A model generated the notes under the pieces. The model ran no database searches and was not told the origin of the DNA. It saw only the letters and a list, made by a program, of their open reading frames with translations. DNA of 64,000 nucleotides from contig POWB01000001.1 of assembly GCA_010912705.1 (NCBI GenBank), forward strand, positions 62,001-126,000, written 5' to 3'. Positions 46,982 to 55,825 of this stretch are shown here, one piece after another. Position 1 is the stretch's first letter. Each line of letters starts with the position of its first letter. Made by a program: the position numbers and the translations under genes. The stretch comes from Halochromatium sp. GTDB taxonomy: Bacteria > Pseudomonadota > Gammaproteobacteria > Chromatiales > Chromatiaceae.

Positions 46982-47554
46982 GTGTCATTCAGGCTCTTCA
47001 TCCTGCTCCTGCCAGCGCTCGTCGGCTGCAGCACCCTGATCCAGCGCAGCGAGCAGGGGCGCTGGGTCGAGATCGGCCCCGCTAGTACGCTGACGCTGCA
47101 CCAACCTGTATCGATCCCGCAAGATCGAGCCAGGGCCTTCATCAGCAATGGCCGGATCAGCCGCAGCAGCGCCAACTATCGCACCAGCTGCGCGCTCGAG
47201 GTCCGGGAGCTCTCACGCCAAGGCCCACAGCAAGTCAGCGCTGGTCGGTTCCAGATCACCCGCGCTCAGCATTATTGGACCGAGGTCGCCGCCAACCTTC
47301 ACGACTGGGGCGTCTTTATACAAGTGGCCGAGCTTAGCAATGGCGGTGGGCAGCCATTGATCCAAACCGGTTATCGGTTCTGGCTCGAGCGCACCGAAAC
47401 AGCCGTCGACATCGCCACCAAGAACCCCCGTAAAGCGCCGAATGTCATGCATTTGACTTGCCTCGGCATCCTCGCTGAGCCGGCAGAGGCCTATCCGCCG
47501 ACTATCAGTGAGCTTGAGCAGGCGCTCGGCAACCTAGCAACCCTGCGGCTCTGA
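46982..47554 (+). CDS. Predicted lipoprotein of unknown function
   Basis: This 190-residue protein begins (GTG) SFRLFILLLPALVGCSTL, a typical lipoprotein signal with Cys at about residue 15, so it is probably anchored to the outer or inner membrane. The mature part is soluble with two further Cys residues (RTSCALEV and HLTCLGIL). I do not recognise a family. The GTG is chosen because GAAGG lies about six bases upstream and it gives the shortest proper signal; an in-frame ATG at 46958 is the alternative. It follows sps by ~110 bp on the same strand and converges on pbpC. Confidence 0.7.
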   Translation: MSFRLFILLLPALVGCSTLIQRSEQGRWVEIGPASTLTLHQPVSIPQDRARAFISNGRISRSSANYRTSCALEVRELSRQGPQQVSAGRFQITRAQHYWTEVAANLHDWGVFIQVAELSNGGGQPLIQTGYRFWLERTETAVDIATKNPRKAPNVMHLTCLGILAEPAEAYPPTISELEQALGNLATLRL

Positions 47555-47577
47555 AATCGTCAGCGCATGTTAGCCTC

Positions 47578-49695
47578 TCATTGCAAGCTAACACTGACGC
47601 GGCTGGACTGGCCCTGTCCATCGATCACAGCAATGGTGGCGAAGCCAGGCCCCTCGGGGCTCCATTGGACAGTGCGTGCATGGGGCGCGTGGGCGATTGG
47701 CCTGCCATTTGCGAGCCACTGAAACGGTGGCGAGCCATTGCGCACCTTCAGCGCCAGCTCCGCCCCGCCACTCAGTCCGAGCCCAAGCCCAAGATCGACC
47801 ACCGCACCATCCGGCGGAAAGGCGATCTCGAGCTGATCATCAGGTGCACCTGAGGCATTGCCGCTAACACGACGCAGCGGCAAAGGCAGCTCGGTGCTCG
47901 AGGCCATCAGCACGGCGGATGGCGGCCCCGGCAGCGGCACCCGGTCATCGAGACGCGCGAAGGCATCGCGCAGGATCGGCACCGCTGCCTCAGTGCCGGT
48001 CAGCCCTGGCACCGCGGCGCCATCCGGTCGCCCAACCCAGACGCCGATCACCTGCTTGCCATCAAAGCCGAGCGCCCAAGCATCCCTGTAGCCATAGGAG
48101 GTGCCGGTCTTCAGCGCAATGGCTCCGCCGCCCTGATCAAGGCGCTCCGCCCCAGACAGGATCGAGGCGAGGTACCAGGCCGCGCGTGGCGGCAGTACCG
48201 GGTTGCGCCCAGCCGGGTTGTACCCAACCGCGGTGCGATCAGCGCCGATTGGCCGCCGCAGCCCATCCTGCAAAGTCACCGGCTCACCACCACGAGCAAT
48301 CGCCGCATAGAGGCTCACCAGATCGGTCAGGCTGAGGCCCAACCCGCCCAGGCCAATCGCCAGCCCGGCGCCAGCTGCCGCCTCCGGTAGGCGCGGCTCG
48401 GCCCCCGCCCGCCGCAAGCGCGCCAGCAGCCGTGCCGGCCCGACCCGCTCCAACAGCGTCACCGCGGGGACATTCAGCGACTGTTGCAGCGCTGCACGAA
48501 CGGTCACCGTGCCCTGAAAGCCGCGATCGAAATTCTCCGGTACATAGCCACCGAAGGCGCGCGGTCGGTCCTCGATCAAGCTCTCCGGATGCGCCAGCCC
48601 CAGCTCGAACGCCAGCCCATAGATCAGCGGCTTCAGCGTCGAGCCTGGCGAGCGCAGGGCAGCGGTCATATCGACAAAGCCATCACGCTCGCGCTCCAGC
48701 AGGCCGGCTGAGCCGACGCTGGCCAAGATCTCACCGCTGCCATGATCGGCAACCAAGATTGCCACCGAAACCGCATCCGGCAACCGCGCAGCCTGCTCAG
48801 CAGCCAAGGTTTGCAGACGCGCTTGGATGCGCGCATCCAGGGTCAGCCGATGCACGCCAGCCGCCGGCGACTGCCTCAGTGCACGACGCGCCAGATGCGG
48901 CGCCAGCATCGGAAACGCCCGCCGCTGAGTCGGGATCGGCTCGCGCCGCGCCGCGGCTGCGGTATCAGCATCAATAAGTCCCAGCGCTTCAGCCCGCGCC
49001 AGAACCCGATCGCGCCCGCGCCGCGCGGCCTCCGGATAGCGATCCGGCCGGCGCTGCTCCGGGGCTTGCGGCAAGGCCACGAGCAACGCCGCCTGTGCTG
49101 GTGTCAGTCGCCGCGGCTCGCGTCCAAACCAGGCCAGCGACGCCGCCCGCACACCCTCGAGGTTGCCGCCAAAAGGGGCCAGGCTCAGATAGGCCTCGAG
49201 CAGCTGCTCCTTGGTTGCAACCCGCTCGAGTGCCAGCGCCCCGCCGAGCTGCCGCCATTTATCTTGCCAGGAGCCAGTCGACAGCTCCCACCGCAGCCGC
49301 ACCACCTGCATGCTCAGGGTCGAGCCGCCGGAGACAATCCGTCCATATCGCAGCGCCTGCCAGCCAGCCCTGAGCAAGGCGCGCGGGTCCACACCCGCAT
49401 GCTGCCAGAAGCGCCGATCCTCGTAGCCGAGTAGCATCTGTCGATACAGCGGATCAACCTCGTCCAGACTCAGCGGCAGCCGCCAGCGGCCATCATCCAC
49501 CGTAAACGCACGCAGGAGCTGGCCGTTGCGATCTAGCACCTGCACTGAGGTCGCAAGCGCGAGATCGGGCGGCTGTCCGCTGCGCAGCGCCTGCAGCCTC
49601 AGCGCCCCAGCGACCAACAGCAATACGGCGATGCCAATCAGCAGCACCCCCGCTAGTACAGCCCGCCGAATCAGGACAGAGTGCCTCCAGCCCAT
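47578..49695 (-). CDS. pbpC: Penicillin-binding protein 1C
   Basis: This 705-residue bifunctional peptidoglycan synthase has an N-terminal membrane anchor (~10-32), a GT51 glycosyltransferase domain (EDRRFWQHAGVDPRALLRA and GGSTLSMQVVRL), and a transpeptidase domain with SPGSTLKPLIYGLA (active-site SxxK), a later SxN-type site and KTGTSYGYRDAW. The C-terminal ~100 residues form the BiPBP_C domain that distinguishes PbpC. E. coli PbpC is 770 aa. No alpha-2-macroglobulin (yfhM) gene, its usual partner, is adjacent. Confidence 0.94.
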   Translation of the reverse strand: MGWRHSVLIRRAVLAGVLLIGIAVLLLVAGALRLQALRSGQPPDLALATSVQVLDRNGQLLRAFTVDDGRWRLPLSLDEVDPLYRQMLLGYEDRRFWQHAGVDPRALLRAGWQALRYGRIVSGGSTLSMQVVRLRWELSTGSWQDKWRQLGGALALERVATKEQLLEAYLSLAPFGGNLEGVRAASLAWFGREPRRLTPAQAALLVALPQAPEQRRPDRYPEAARRGRDRVLARAEALGLIDADTAAAARREPIPTQRRAFPMLAPHLARRALRQSPAAGVHRLTLDARIQARLQTLAAEQAARLPDAVSVAILVADHGSGEILASVGSAGLLERERDGFVDMTAALRSPGSTLKPLIYGLAFELGLAHPESLIEDRPRAFGGYVPENFDRGFQGTVTVRAALQQSLNVPAVTLLERVGPARLLARLRRAGAEPRLPEAAAGAGLAIGLGGLGLSLTDLVSLYAAIARGGEPVTLQDGLRRPIGADRTAVGYNPAGRNPVLPPRAAWYLASILSGAERLDQGGGAIALKTGTSYGYRDAWALGFDGKQVIGVWVGRPDGAAVPGLTGTEAAVPILRDAFARLDDRVPLPGPPSAVLMASSTELPLPLRRVSGNASGAPDDQLEIAFPPDGAVVDLGLGLGLSGGAELALKVRNGSPPFQWLANGRPIAHAPHARTVQWSPEGPGFATIAVIDGQGQSSRVSVSLQ

Positions 49696-49788
49696 CGCTC
49701 AGCCGAAAAGATCGATCTGCGTTAGCAAACGAAGCAGAGGAGGCAAACAAAGCCCTTCATCCGCAGGCATTGCGCGCCGTCAAGCAAC

Positions 49789-51114
49789 CTAGACGACCAT
49801 CTCAGCGAACAGATCATGCTCGTCGCTGGCCGTGATCTCGACCTCGATGAAGTTGCCCGGCTCCAGCTCCCAGGCGCCGTCAATGATCACCCTGCCGTCG
49901 ATCTCTGGTGCATCCGCATAGCTGCGTGCGATCACCTGCTCGTCTTCGACCTCATCGACGAGCACGATCTCGCGCTTGCCGATGCGTCGGGCTAGCTTCT
50001 CGCGACTGATCTCGGCTTGCAGGGTCATGAATCGCTGACGCCGCTCTTCCTTCAGCGCCTCTGGCACCGGATCAGGCAGCGCATTGGCTGCGGCGCCGGC
50101 CACCGCTGAATAGCTGAAGCAGCCAACCCGATCCAGCTGCGCCTCGCGCAAGAACGCAAGCAGCTGCTCGAAATCAGCCTCGGTTTCACCGGGGAAGCCG
50201 ACGATGAAGGTGCTGCGCAGCACCAGTTCCGGGCAGATGCGACGCCAATCGGCGAGCCGATCGAGCACCTTCTCGGTCGCTGCTGGTCGTCGCATCGCTT
50301 TGAGCACAGACGGACTGCCATGCTGCAGCGGCATATCCAGATACGGCAGGATCAGCTCATCGGCCATCAACGGAATCAGCCGATCCACCTGCGGATAGGG
50401 ATACACATAGTGCAATCTGATCCAGGCCTGTAGCTCACCCAGGGTGCGTGCCAGGGCCTCGATATCGGTCGGTAGCCGCGTGCCCTGCCAAAAATCGATC
50501 TGATGTTTCAGGTCATTGCCATAGGCGCTGGTGTCTTGCGAGATCACCAACAGCTCACGCACACCGGCGTCGACCAAACGCTGCGCCTCATCCAGCACGC
50601 TGCCGATCGGCCGGCTAACCAAGTGGCCGCGCAGACTAGGGATGATGCAGAAGCTGCAGCAATGATTGCAGCCCTCGCTGATCTTCAGATAGGCAAAATG
50701 ATCGGGCGTCAGCTTGATACCTTGTGGCGGCACCAAGTCGATGAACGGGTTATGTTCAGGCGGTGGCAGATGAGCATGCACCGCTTCCAAGACCGCATCC
50801 TCCGCGTGCGGTCCGGTCACTGCCAAGACCTCCGGATGCAGCTCGCGAATCATCTCAGCGCGCGTGCCCAAACAACCCGTCACCACCACTCGTCCATGTT
50901 CGTCGAGGGCCTCGCCGATCGCCTCAAGCGACTCCTCGATAGCCGCATCGATAAAGCCACAGGTGTTGACCACCACCAGGTCAGCCCCGGCGTAATCCGC
51001 CGCAATCGCATAGCCATCGGCCTGCAAGCGCGTCAGGATGCGCTCAGAATCAACCGTCGCCTTAGGGCAGCCGAGGCTGATGAATCCGACCTTGGGGATG
51101 GTTTTGGTCGCCAT
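49789..51114 (-). CDS. rimO: Ribosomal protein S12 methylthiotransferase RimO
   Basis: This 441-residue radical-SAM enzyme adds a methylthio group to the conserved Asp of ribosomal protein S12. The UPF0004 domain has [15 protein letters not shown] and NTCGFIDAA; the radical-SAM cluster motif is [16 protein letters not shown] (CxxxCxxC); a TRAM domain ends the protein. The ATG at 51114 is chosen because it starts [15 protein letters not shown] as in the family and has AGGTG seven bases upstream; the open frame runs further up to 51231 without similarity. Confidence 0.95.
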   Translation of the reverse strand: MATKTIPKVGFISLGCPKATVDSERILTRLQADGYAIAADYAGADLVVVNTCGFIDAAIEESLEAIGEALDEHGRVVVTGCLGTRAEMIRELHPEVLAVTGPHAEDAVLEAVHAHLPPPEHNPFIDLVPPQGIKLTPDHFAYLKISEGCNHCCSFCIIPSLRGHLVSRPIGSVLDEAQRLVDAGVRELLVISQDTSAYGNDLKHQIDFWQGTRLPTDIEALARTLGELQAWIRLHYVYPYPQVDRLIPLMADELILPYLDMPLQHGSPSVLKAMRRPAATEKVLDRLADWRRICPELVLRSTFIVGFPGETEADFEQLLAFLREAQLDRVGCFSYSAVAGAAANALPDPVPEALKEERRQRFMTLQAEISREKLARRIGKREIVLVDEVEDEQVIARSYADAPEIDGRVIIDGAWELEPGNFIEVEITASDEHDLFAEMVV

Positions 51115-51248
51115 GAGTACACCTAAGCCTGAAACGTCGTGTGTTGGGGGAAGCTGGATCAAGAGCCCCGATGGAACATTCGCAAGCCTCGCCGCAGAAC
51201 GCCTGACGAACATCATCTTGACGAGCATCAAAAAGCAGCGCGACGGGG

Positions 51249-51276
51249 TTGACTAATTAGAGTTTGCTTATATACT
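51249..51276 (+). promoter_or_regulatory. Strong sigma-70-type promoter of the small gene at 51322
   Basis: TTGACT (51249-51254), a 16-bp AT-rich spacer and TATACT (51271-51276) form one of the best promoter matches in the window. Transcription should start near 51283, about 40 bases before the small ORF. Confidence 0.65.
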
Positions 51277-51321
51277 GATGTTCAAGCTCATGTTGTATCA
51301 CGAACCAGTAGGAGGTTCAGA

Positions 51322-51468
51322 ATGTTAGCACCACTTGCAATCGTTGCGCTGTTGATCGGTGGCACTCAGGCTGCTCTGGTCGTCTCCGAAGGAGAGGTTG
51401 CCAAGTCTGACCAGGCTCAGGTCGTCGAGGTCCAGACGGTCGAGACCTTCAACACCGCCGCCGAATAA
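51322..51468 (+). CDS. 48-residue small protein of unknown function
   Basis: The short frame encodes MLAPLAIVALLIGGTQAALV, a hydrophobic start resembling a signal or membrane segment but without the usual basic residues, then an acidic, Val/Gln/Glu-rich tail ending FNTAAE. An ideal AGGAGG lies six bases before the ATG, a near-consensus promoter lies upstream, and a long GC-rich hairpin follows, so this looks like an independent, well-expressed transcription unit. It sits between rimO and tmRNA. No family is recognised. A leader peptide is less likely, because no gene follows before the terminator. Confidence 0.65.
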   Translation: MLAPLAIVALLIGGTQAALVVSEGEVAKSDQAQVVEVQTVETFNTAAE

Positions 51469-51503
51469 AGCCTCCGGCACATTGGCTCGGAGCCTTGGTG
51501 ACC

Positions 51504-51545
51504 AACCGGGCCGGCCGCATCGCGCGGTCGGCCCGGTTGCATTTT
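51504..51545 (+). terminator. Intrinsic terminator after the small gene
   Basis: AACCGGGCCGGCCGC pairs almost perfectly with GCGGTCGGCCCGGTT around a short loop, followed by GCATTTT. It ends the small-gene transcript before tmRNA begins at 51598. Confidence 0.75.
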
Positions 51546-51597
51546 CGGGCATTGCTACGGAACCCCCGCAGTGATAGCCTGTCTATCTTCGTAACTT

Positions 51598-51957
51598 GGG
51601 GGCGACCTGGCTTCGACGTGGGTCACAAAACCCGAGGTGCATGCCGAGGTGCGGGCTACCTCGTAAATCCAACCGCAAATCTATAGTTGCCAACGACGAC
51701 AACTACGCTCTCGCTGCTTAAACCCAGTGGGCCTCACACCGTCATTTGCCTGTGGGCGGCGGATTCGTGGGGTAACATCACACAGGATCGCGATCACGGG
51801 AGCCTGGACCGGGATCGCTAAAACCTAATTCGGGATCGCTGACCAATCGCCCTGCCCTTCGGGCGGTGGAAGGCTAAAAACAATAGAACGGGCTAAGCAT
51901 GTAGTACCAACGGCGGAGGGCTTGCGGACGCGGGTTCGATTCCCGCCGCCTCCACCA
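51598..51957 (+). ncRNA. ssrA: Transfer-messenger RNA (tmRNA)
   Basis: The 360-nt RNA rescues stalled ribosomes together with SmpB. The 5' end GGGGGCG pairs with CGCCTCC at the 3' end, followed by A and an encoded CCA. The characteristic GACCTGGCTTCGACG block and the T arm GGTTCGATTCC are present. The tag reading frame is at 51689-51721 and encodes ANDDNYALAA followed by TAA, a typical proteobacterial degradation tag. Pseudoknot segments fill the remainder. RNase R, a processing partner, is encoded near 3 kb. Confidence 0.97.
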
Positions 51958-52430
51958 TTTTAGAAAGTCAAGGCACTGAATCTAAACGGAGAAAGGGATG
52001 TCTCCTCTGTGCTGTACCCACAAAGCTACCCACAAACGAAATTGGATTGTAAGGGTTCTTTTGGCAAAGCTGCTCAGACCTGCAGCAACTCATCTCCCAA
52101 CTTGGCAGCGCATAGTCTAGCGGTCTTTTCGGCATACAGCCTGTCTGCGCCAACCACCACACCACCTGGTCTGAGTCCGCACGCGTCAGCCAACCCTCGA
52201 ACTCGGCCATCACTGCCCGCTCATTAAAACGTTCCAGATTGTGGTCCAGCTGCTGTACGACACATCGAGCCGCTCGGCATCGCTTGCGCAGTCGGCACAG
52301 AGGATGTTGTGCGAGGCACACAGCAAGATGATGCCGGTAAGATGCCGTCCCGGTGCACCGGTTCGCGGCGAAAGCTGTGTTGCCCAGCCGCCTTCACGCA
52401 GTCTTCCCGGACGACGAAGGAACAGGGGTC
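51958..52430. other. Non-coding or decayed tract downstream of tmRNA
   Basis: I see no intact gene here. On the minus strand, frames such as FEGWLTRADSDQVVWWLAQT and LCASHNILCADCASDAERLD have protein-like composition but lack starts and are broken by stops, so they may be debris of an inserted element. The 3' ends of tmRNA genes are common integration sites, but no second copy of the tmRNA 3' end is visible within the window. Confidence 0.4.
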
Positions 52431-53021
52431 CTAAAAAGGTGGGCTTGGATCGCGCTGTGCTGTCCGGCGTGGATCGGTTGCGGCGCGGCGTGTGGTGATC
52501 TCGGTCTGCAGGGCTTGCCCAAAGCAGGCTTTGATCTCCAGCCAGTCGCACGGCTTGATCGTGATCGGCGCCGGCTCCGGGAAGTCCTTGAACCAGGGTC
52601 CATAGGAGGGTCCAAGCACCTGCTCTCGCTCGGCTGCCAGCACCGCCAGATCGGCCTGTTTGACGGCGGCTGGTTCGGGATAGAACAGACCGAAGACCTC
52701 AGCGACGACGGCACTGATGCGCGCCTCGACGGCCTTATACTCCGGCATCACTTGCTTGAGCGGACTGACCATGTCGCCGATGTAGGCCTCAGCGGCATCG
52801 TGCAGCAGGCCCTCGAGCCGCAGCTCGGCCGGCAGCAGTTCAGCGACGTGCAACGAATGCTGGGCAACGCTGTAGGGGAACAGGGCAGCACCGTTGAAGC
52901 GGTTCATCAGCGACAGTGAATGCACGATGTCGTCCAGGCGGACCATCGCCGGCTGCGGATCGCGCAGGTCGAAGGCGATGCCGGAGTAGGTGTGGATGTG
53001 AACAGGATGCATGCCGGTCAT
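52431..53021 (-). CDS. HD-domain phosphohydrolase (YfbR-like)
   Basis: This 196-residue protein has the HD-domain pattern of metal-dependent phosphohydrolases: YSVAQHSLHVAELLP (first His), EGLLHDAAEAYIGDM (HD pair and a later Asp) and VSPLKQVMPEYKAVE. Relatives such as YfbR hydrolyse deoxynucleoside monophosphates, but the substrate here is unknown. The last ~25 residues (RRAATDPRRTAQRDP) do not look conserved. It follows the macro-like gene by 22 bp on the same strand, probably as the last gene of an operon. Confidence 0.82.
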   Translation of the reverse strand: MTGMHPVHIHTYSGIAFDLRDPQPAMVRLDDIVHSLSLMNRFNGAALFPYSVAQHSLHVAELLPAELRLEGLLHDAAEAYIGDMVSPLKQVMPEYKAVEARISAVVAEVFGLFYPEPAAVKQADLAVLAAEREQVLGPSYGPWFKDFPEPAPITIKPCDWLEIKACFGQALQTEITTRRAATDPRRTAQRDPSPPF

Positions 53022-53043
53022 GGTTAGCTGTAATGGCAGTGGT

Positions 53044-54132
53044 TCAACCCAGGACCTGCAGCCGATCGATCAGCTGCAGCCGAGTTCCCCGATCCTGCAC
53101 CAACGCCTCCCAGGTCGGATAGGGCTCTGGCGGCTGATAACTGCTCGCCCGCGCGTCATAAGTGCCTTCGATCCCAGTCATGGCGCGCATCAGATCGCTC
53201 GCGGCGGCCTTGACCCCATCATCGGTCATGCGTGCGCCGCCCCAGTAATCGTTACCCGGCCAAGAGACCTGATCCCAGGCGACGATGCTGTAGAGCCGAC
53301 AGTCGCTGAGATCATCACCGGGCTCGGCATAGGCACTCGGTGCGCAGAGCTGCGGGCGCTCGGCATTGCCTTGCAACAGCGGGCGCACGCGCAGTGAGAG
53401 CGATCCAAACGCATGGTGCTCATTGCGGCATTCGCTGTAGGGATCGAAGTAGATCAGGCGGATGTGCGGCAGCTGCGCGGCATGGCGTTCGAGCAGCACG
53501 ATCAGGGCCTGCTTGAGCTGCTCGCCGAGTCTCCCAGCGAAAGGACCGGCGAACTGGCCGCAGCCGAGTCCGGGAACGGTGATCAGGGCCGACTGCCCGC
53601 GCTCGGCGGCGTCGATGTCCGCGTAGCGCAGCAGCGGCAGCAGGCGGCGTTCGTAGAGGGCGCGGTAGCCGACCGGGTCGAGCTGTCCGTCTCGCGTCAC
53701 CGCCGACCAATCTGCCGGCACACAGCCACGGCCATTGCGCAGCAGGGCTCCAGGAATGAACAGGAGCGTTCCCGACAGCGGCTCGGGATGCACGGCTGGG
53801 CGGTGATGTCGACCGTCGTCGAAGATGCGAACTGGCACGGCAACACCCAGCTCGCCAAGCAGCGACAGCTCCGTCGGCGACCAGTCGCGCCCATCGCCAT
53901 AGATGGCCGACTCGGCGAAGATCAGCGGGCGTTTGGTCTGCGCCAGCCGCTCGAGGAAGGTGGCATCGCTCAAGGTTGCGGGGTCGTCGTCGCTCATGAG
54001 GTCGCGCAGATAGGCGCCGGCCTGGGCCAGGCCCTGCTCTGCTAGTTGCTGACGGTAAGCCGCTACCGCGCGGGCACTCTCGGGATGCAACAGCCACTGA
54101 TAGGCGGGCTTGCGTTGGGTGTTGTCAGTCAT
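53044..54132 (-). CDS. Conserved hypothetical protein with macro-domain-like motif
   Basis: This is a 362-residue soluble protein. The central region VPGLGCGQFAGPFAGRLG resembles the glycine-rich loop of macro (ADP-ribose-binding) domains. Other conserved-looking blocks are PLIFAESAIYGDGRDWSPTE, VAWDQVSWPGNDYWGGAR and MTDDGVKAAASDLMRAMTG. No signal or membrane segment is present. Its start overlaps the 3' end of the broken AAA+ gene by eight bases, so it was probably co-transcribed with that ATPase. ADP-ribose or nucleotide metabolism is a guess from the motif alone. Confidence 0.6.
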   Translation of the reverse strand: MTDNTQRKPAYQWLLHPESARAVAAYRQQLAEQGLAQAGAYLRDLMSDDDPATLSDATFLERLAQTKRPLIFAESAIYGDGRDWSPTELSLLGELGVAVPVRIFDDGRHHRPAVHPEPLSGTLLFIPGALLRNGRGCVPADWSAVTRDGQLDPVGYRALYERRLLPLLRYADIDAAERGQSALITVPGLGCGQFAGPFAGRLGEQLKQALIVLLERHAAQLPHIRLIYFDPYSECRNEHHAFGSLSLRVRPLLQGNAERPQLCAPSAYAEPGDDLSDCRLYSIVAWDQVSWPGNDYWGGARMTDDGVKAAASDLMRAMTGIEGTYDARASSYQPPEPYPTWEALVQDRGTRLQLIDRLQVLG

Positions 54133-54895
54133 GGTCTGCCGGATCGTTCAGGCAATGGCGATATGAGTCTGTTGTCTCAAAGCCGGCATGATGCCGCAGA
54201 TGGCGCCGGTGATGATGAACAGGCCCCCTCAGAAGACATTCAGTCCCAGCAAACCTCAAGAACCCTGCTCTGGCGACCAATTCCCCGTGTCCAGAGTTGG
54301 TGGCGTTTGCCGGCAGTGAGCGCATGCATAGGTGCTCCGTGGATGAGGACTGCAGCTTGAAGTCGAAGCGCCGCAAGGCCGCTGCATCCAGTCCGCTCAT
54401 CAGATTGGTCGCGGCGATGAAGATGCCCGGGTAACGTTCCATCTGCTGCAGCAGTTTGTTGACCTGGGTGCGCTCCCACTGGCGCTGCGCTTGGCGGCGA
54501 TCAGCAAGGAAGCTATCGACCTCATCGAGCAGCAGCACCGAGCGCTCGGGATCGAGACTGGCAAACAGCTTGGCCAGATTTTGCTCGGTCTCCCCAACGT
54601 ACGCCGAGATCAGATCTGAGGCTTGGCGTGCGACCAGTTCACGATCCAAGGCTTCGGCAATCACCTCGGCGAACTCGGTCTTGCCGGTCCCGGGCGGCCC
54701 ATAGAAGCAGAGTCGGCCTTGGCCTTCGCGCTCCAGCGCCTGCACCAAGGCACTCGGATGAATGCTGCCGGCCAGATTCAGATAGGCGACATCAAACACC
54801 GTCGCGGACGCGCGCCGCCGCGGTGCCTGGCTGCCATGCAGCAGTTGCCGCAGTGAGGCAGCGAGGAGGCACCGACCAATCTGCTTGAGGATGAG
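54125..54895 (-). pseudogene. Fragment of an AAA+ ATPase gene
   Basis: The frame encodes a good AAA+ core: Walker A FYGPPGTGKTEFAE, AYVGETEQNLAKLF, Walker B SVLLLDEVDSFLAD, the sensor region FIAATNLMSGLD and ALRRFDFKL. After FKL the sequence stops resembling an AAA+ lid and becomes low-quality. Upstream the frame runs back to a stop at 54896-54898 without a credible start, although a GTG at 54799 is possible. Both ends therefore seem lost. It would have been the first gene before the macro-like and HD genes. Confidence 0.65.
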
Positions 54896-54907
54896 TCACT
54901 GGATGCG

Positions 54908-55243
54908 TTGCTCAGTGATCTCGATGGCGATCTGGGCTCGGTGCTGCAGGAGCGCTTTGCCCTGTTGAACCAACGCCATAGCTTCAAGCCCGGGGATCTG
55001 GTGTGCTGGAAGCCGGGGTTGAAGAACCGACGGGTGCCAGCCTATGGGAACCCCGCCGTGGTGTTGGAGGTGCTGGAGGCGCCGATCACCGATGGCGAGA
55101 CCGAGAGTGGCAGTACCTACTTCCGCGAACCCCTGAGTCTGGTGTTGGGGCTGTTTTGGGACCGCGAGCCAGGGCGCGGGGATTTCGTGGCGTTTCACTT
55201 CGATGGCCGCCGGTTTGAACCCTTTGAGCCTGAGCGGGCATGA
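54908..55243 (+). CDS. Conserved hypothetical protein, probably 5'-truncated
   Basis: The 111 residues from a TTG at 54908 include SFKPGDLVCWKPGLKNRRVP, AYGNPAVVLEVLE, YFREPLSLVLGLFWD and FHFDGRRFEPF, which look like a conserved small-protein family of unknown function. The frame is open from 54857 without an ATG, and the TTG lacks a ribosome-binding site, so the true start may have been lost when the neighbouring AAA+ gene was broken. Its stop overlaps the next start (ATGA). Confidence 0.5.
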   Translation: MLSDLDGDLGSVLQERFALLNQRHSFKPGDLVCWKPGLKNRRVPAYGNPAVVLEVLEAPITDGETESGSTYFREPLSLVLGLFWDREPGRGDFVAFHFDGRRFEPFEPERA

Positions 55244-55596
55244 TCACTCTGCCCCTGATCCAACGTCATGGCCACCTGTTCATTGAGCTACAGGGTCATC
55301 TGTGGCTCTTTGACACAGGCGCACCGACAAGCTTTGGGGACGCCAGAAGTTTGCAGATCCTGGGTGAACGGTTTGACCTCAGCCCGAGTGATTTTGGGCT
55401 GTCTGCCTCGAGCCTGTCACAGGCTGTCGGCGTGACGTGCTCGGGTCTACTCGGCGCGGATCTTCTCAACGCTTTCGACTACCTGATCGACATCGCAGCC
55501 GGCAGACTCACGGTGTCCAAGAACGCGTTAACCCACGACGGGCAACCGCTTCCCCTCGATGACTTCATGGGCATTCCCTGGACTTTTCGTCATTGA
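55240..55596 (+). CDS. Small retropepsin-like aspartyl protease-fold protein
   Basis: This 118-residue protein shows the single-domain retropepsin pattern: LWLFDTGAPTSFG with the catalytic DTG, a Leu-rich middle, and GLLGADLLNAFDYLID as the second conserved hydrophobic block. There is no signal or membrane segment. It overlaps the upstream gene by four bases, so the two are probably translated together. Activity would require a dimer. Target unknown. Confidence 0.7.
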   Translation: MITLPLIQRHGHLFIELQGHLWLFDTGAPTSFGDARSLQILGERFDLSPSDFGLSASSLSQAVGVTCSGLLGADLLNAFDYLIDIAAGRLTVSKNALTHDGQPLPLDDFMGIPWTFRH

Positions 55597-55825
55597 TACC
55601 CGGCCTAAGATCAGGCGTCAGCCTCAAGAGCGCCATACCAGCGATGCAATTTAAGCTCCATTTTCAAAACTGTTAAACACTGTAAAGATACCGTTCTGCA
55701 CGCACATTTAGCGCTATCCCACTTGAAATCTGTTCATAACAAAGCGTACATTTACTACAGGCCGGATCAACGCGATCACGCGAATCGGCCCGAACAACAA
55801 CAGCAACCGATTGAGGTCATCATTG

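Noticed and set aside
51598..51957. tmRNA 3' end as an attachment site for an intact integrated element
   Set aside because: No integrase gene and no duplicated tmRNA end are visible in the window; only debris follows.
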